37,560 nt of DNA, from contig JAIULZ010000026.1 of assembly GCA_022565805.1 (NCBI GenBank), forward strand, positions 1 to 37,560. The letters run 5' to 3'. The notes below the pieces were generated by a model, which worked only from the letters and a program-made list of their open reading frames with translations, was not told the DNA's origin and searched no databases. The stretch comes from Balneolales bacterium. Lineage in GTDB: Bacteria > Bacteroidota > Rhodothermia > Balneolales > Cyclonatronaceae. Shown here one piece after another: positions 35,472-37,560 of the stretch (positions are counted from its first letter, which is position 1; each line of letters begins with the position of its first letter). The position numbers and the translations under genes are program-made.

Positions 35472-36893
35472 TTACTCATTTGTAGTTAAGCCAGAGTTAT
35501 AAAGCTGAGTAACCGGTATACCAGATGCATTCAAAAGTCGTGCCATTCTCATATTCAGATCATAGGTGCGTTGCTTTTGATCGGCTTCAAGCTCAATACT
35601 ACTACGAAAGGCATCAACAAGATTTGTTACATCACCAAATCCAATATCGTAGTCGAGTTGCTCCTGTCTTAGCCACTGCCGGCTTATATCCAGTGCTCTG
35701 CTATTATTTAGAAGTCTCGAACGCGCCACTCTTGCATCTTTATATCTGTCGCTGATTTCAAGTGCGATGCCATCCATTACTGCATCCTTTGCAAAACCAG
35801 CCTGCCTTAATTGAGCTTCAGCACGTTCTGTTCTGCTTTGAAGAATAAAAAAATTAAGATTTTGACGCAGTCCAATACCTACAGTTAAACTGGAAGTATT
35901 TGCAGGATTGCTAATAAATGGGTTAAACTGCCTCGGTCTGTTAGATGCATAGGCATAGCGGTAATTTGCACCCAGGAAAATGGCCGGGTAGTTTTGTGCC
36001 CGAACAGCATTTCTGCCGTATTCGGCTGTTTCTCTTACCGAGCGCAACTGCCTCGCCTCAGGACGAAGTACATAAGCCTGAGAAAGGTAAAAATCCAGTT
36101 CAAGAATTTCATCTTCAACAGGATCTAAAAAGGTTTCGGATGGTAAATACACAATACCAGAGCCTTGTACACCAAGGGCTATTTGCCAGGCACGAATGAG
36201 AAAAGCTACATTTTCATTAACTTCATCGAGTTGAGATTCGAACTCATACATAAAAATCTCAAACTGATAAAGGTCAGCATCATCTATTTCATCACTACCT
36301 TCATCTATAAGCTTTTGCAACTCTCGGTCAGCCATTCGAATAGTCGGTTTAGAATCTATAGCCAAACGCTGTAACTCCTTAGCTAGCAACATACCTTGGT
36401 AAAGCTGAAACAGCTGAAGTTCAAATCGGCTTTCCTCACCATCATACTCAAAAGCGGCAATATCAACAGCAGCTCTAGAGGCTTTAATCGCATTACTTAA
36501 TGCACCCCATGTATAGATAGGCTGCAAAACATTAATCTCAAACTGATTAAAAACGGCCCAATCATTCCAGTCATTCCTCAAAGTTGGATCTAAATAAAGT
36601 GCCGACTGAGAAAAACTGTCATCTTTTGATCGAACACCGGGAATTAAACCATGAGCTGTGGTAAGCGTGAGATTTGGTAAATAGCGACTTGCCTCGGTTT
36701 CAGAGCGTCTGCTTTCAGCGATTCGAACCTGCTGCTTTCTTGCCTGCATTTCTCTTGAATGATCAAGTGCAATGGATCGAAATTCCTCGAATGAGATGCG
36801 TACCGTATCAGATTCGGCAGGTTGTGCCTGAACCGAAAAGTACAATACAAAAACAAAAAGCACAGTAAGTGTAGCAATTTTATTCAGCTGCAT
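35472..36893 (-). CDS. TolC-family outer membrane channel protein
   Basis: An outer-membrane channel of the TolC family (OEP), 473 aa from the ATG at 36893. The signal peptide is MQLNKIATLTVLFVFVLYFSVQAQ. The mature protein shows the two heptad-rich helical repeats of the family: IALDHSREMQARKQQ near the start, LRPEARQLRSVRETAEYGRN in the second, and LDYDIGFGDVTNLVDAFRS as the typical helix near the end. NYPAIFLGANYRY is the second-repeat strand. A GTG at 36929 would add 12 residues before the signal peptide and is less likely. It is the first gene of an apparent operon with mlaC and the lipocalin-like gene. There is no adjacent MFP or RND pump. Confidence 0.87.
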   Translation of the reverse strand: MQLNKIATLTVLFVFVLYFSVQAQPAESDTVRISFEEFRSIALDHSREMQARKQQVRIAESRRSETEASRYLPNLTLTTAHGLIPGVRSKDDSFSQSALYLDPTLRNDWNDWAVFNQFEINVLQPIYTWGALSNAIKASRAAVDIAAFEYDGEESRFELQLFQLYQGMLLAKELQRLAIDSKPTIRMADRELQKLIDEGSDEIDDADLYQFEIFMYEFESQLDEVNENVAFLIRAWQIALGVQGSGIVYLPSETFLDPVEDEILELDFYLSQAYVLRPEARQLRSVRETAEYGRNAVRAQNYPAIFLGANYRYAYASNRPRQFNPFISNPANTSSLTVGIGLRQNLNFFILQSRTERAEAQLRQAGFAKDAVMDGIALEISDRYKDARVARSRLLNNSRALDISRQWLRQEQLDYDIGFGDVTNLVDAFRSSIELEADQKQRTYDLNMRMARLLNASGIPVTQLYNSGLTTNE

Positions 36894-36923
36894 ACTATAA
36901 TTGCGTAGTATTGTGGACAAATG

Positions 36924-36947
36924 ATTCACTTAGCTTCTTAAGTGAAT
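36924..36947. promoter_or_regulatory. Perfect 9-bp inverted repeat upstream of the TolC-family gene
   Basis: ATTCACTTA (36924-36932) and TAAGTGAAT (36939-36947) are exact inverse complements with a 6-nt spacer. It lies 31-54 nt upstream of the TolC ATG on its promoter side. The size and position fit a repressor operator, or a leader hairpin. Further palindromes with the same TTAAG core lie close by: CCTTAAGG (36987-36994) and CTTAATTAAG (36997-37006). Confidence 0.5.
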
Positions 36948-37560
36948 AAGTTGAATAATTGGCGATGTGTTAAAGGCTAAATAATACCTTAAGGAACTTA
37001 ATTAAGACTTAGAAATATTAATCTACTGCCTACCTTCTAAAAAAGTTTATACTTAAAAAGCATGATACATTAGTAAAGGGGGTATTATTCGAATTATTTC
37101 TTTAACAAAAAGGAAAAGAGTATCAACTATACGAAAAACGTATTTATTAAGCTGTAACTAAACATTCTTAAACAACCTGTTGCCCGCTTTATACTCAATT
37201 TCTCCAAATAAATTATTTGACAAAAAACATAATGCCAAAATGAATTAGATTCATTGATAAATGCGGTGTAAACAGACGGTTTCTGAAAGCCATCTGTTAA
37301 GCCCCCCAAACTTATATATTTTAAAAATCTTTCAAAGGCTTAAGCAGCAAGATTGTACTCTAAATCGCTTAATAAACAAATAACCTCAAAGCTTATCAAA
37401 AAAGATAAAATGAGAATTGACTGTCAAATGAACTGTCGGAATCAATGTAAACGTGAAATCAGACAGAGTATTTCAGCAAAACCAGTTCAAATTTAGATAC
37501 TTCTCATCACTAGTGTCCGGTTAAGCAATTTTCCCATCCATACAAAGTGTTGCTGCACAG
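36930..37560. other. Gene-free region to the window end, with palindromes and a possible IS end
   Basis: 631 bp without a recognisable gene. Close to the TolC gene it has three palindromic elements around 36924-37006. An imperfect 12-bp hairpin (AACAGACGGTTT at 37271-37282, AAAGCCATCTGTT-side at 37286-37298) follows, with no T-run. At 37511-37524 the sequence TAGTGTCCGGTTAA resembles the ends of some insertion sequences I remember; the rest of any element would lie beyond the window. Its partner inverted copy is not in the window. Confidence 0.4.

Noticed and set aside
1-37560. CRISPR array, tRNA or rRNA genes, diversity-generating retroelement, prophage
   Set aside because: I saw no regularly spaced direct repeats, tRNA cloverleaf-like segment, reverse transcriptase, or phage structural or integrase gene; these absences come from reading, not from a search.

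Overview
The window looks like a chromosomal segment from a Gram-negative bacterium of the Bacteroidota/Rhodothermota (FCB) group. My best guess is a Balneolales-type marine organism. The basis is the gene content (Omp85, TolC and MlaC outer-membrane proteins, a lipoprotein S9 peptidase of Bacteroidota type, TatA, GatA, a carotenoid desaturase of the flavobacterial CrtD/CrtI type), moderate A+T content, A/T-rich gene leaders with few Shine-Dalgarno sequences, and a TAnnTTTG-like element upstream of at least one gene. The assignment is inference. I saw no rRNA, tRNA, CRISPR array, phage gene or intact transposase.

Layout. (1) 1-671 is gene-free leader. (2) 753-8118 (+) is a compact complex I operon, nuoA-B-C-D-E-F-G-H, closed by a strong rho-independent terminator at 8201-8236; nuoI-N are not in the window. 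(3) 8389-10735 (+) is a three-gene operon: a RimB-like aspartyl-type protease (DUF785), RimK glutamate ligase, and an M14-type AstE/AspA deacylase. This looks like a protein or peptide tail-modification module. (4) 10825-19996 holds mostly minus-strand housekeeping genes: pyrC, xseA (+), a two-domain PPK2, an S9 dipeptidyl-peptidase lipoprotein, gatA and tatA. (5) 20248-27367 (+) holds a small DUF2795 protein, an Omp85/TamA-like barrel, a cyclic-nucleotide-binding protein, an RlmD-type rRNA methylase and a CrtD/CrtI-type carotenoid desaturase. (6) 27607-32867 (-) holds a YbdG-type MscS channel, a GT4 glycosyltransferase, an overlapping pair of membrane proteins (HTTM-like plus a small WPFS/FPMFS protein), and a GT-A-fold glycosyltransferase. 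(7) 33598-36893 (-) is an apparent operon of a TolC-family protein, MlaC and an exported CrtC/AttH/Svf1-like lipocalin-type protein, preceded by a perfect 9-bp inverted repeat. (8) 36930-37560 is gene-free and may contain an insertion-sequence end.

How the genes work together. The Nuo proteins make the peripheral arm plus NuoA and NuoH of the NADH:quinone oxidoreductase; the proton-pumping subunits must be encoded elsewhere. RimK adds glutamates, and its two neighbours are candidate opposing or processing enzymes. The TolC-MlaC-lipocalin set suggests movement of lipid or another hydrophobic molecule across the periplasm. The most unusual units are the rim trio, the HTTM-like pair and the TolC-MlaC-lipocalin operon with its palindromic leader. 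None is clearly an undescribed system on sequence reading alone.
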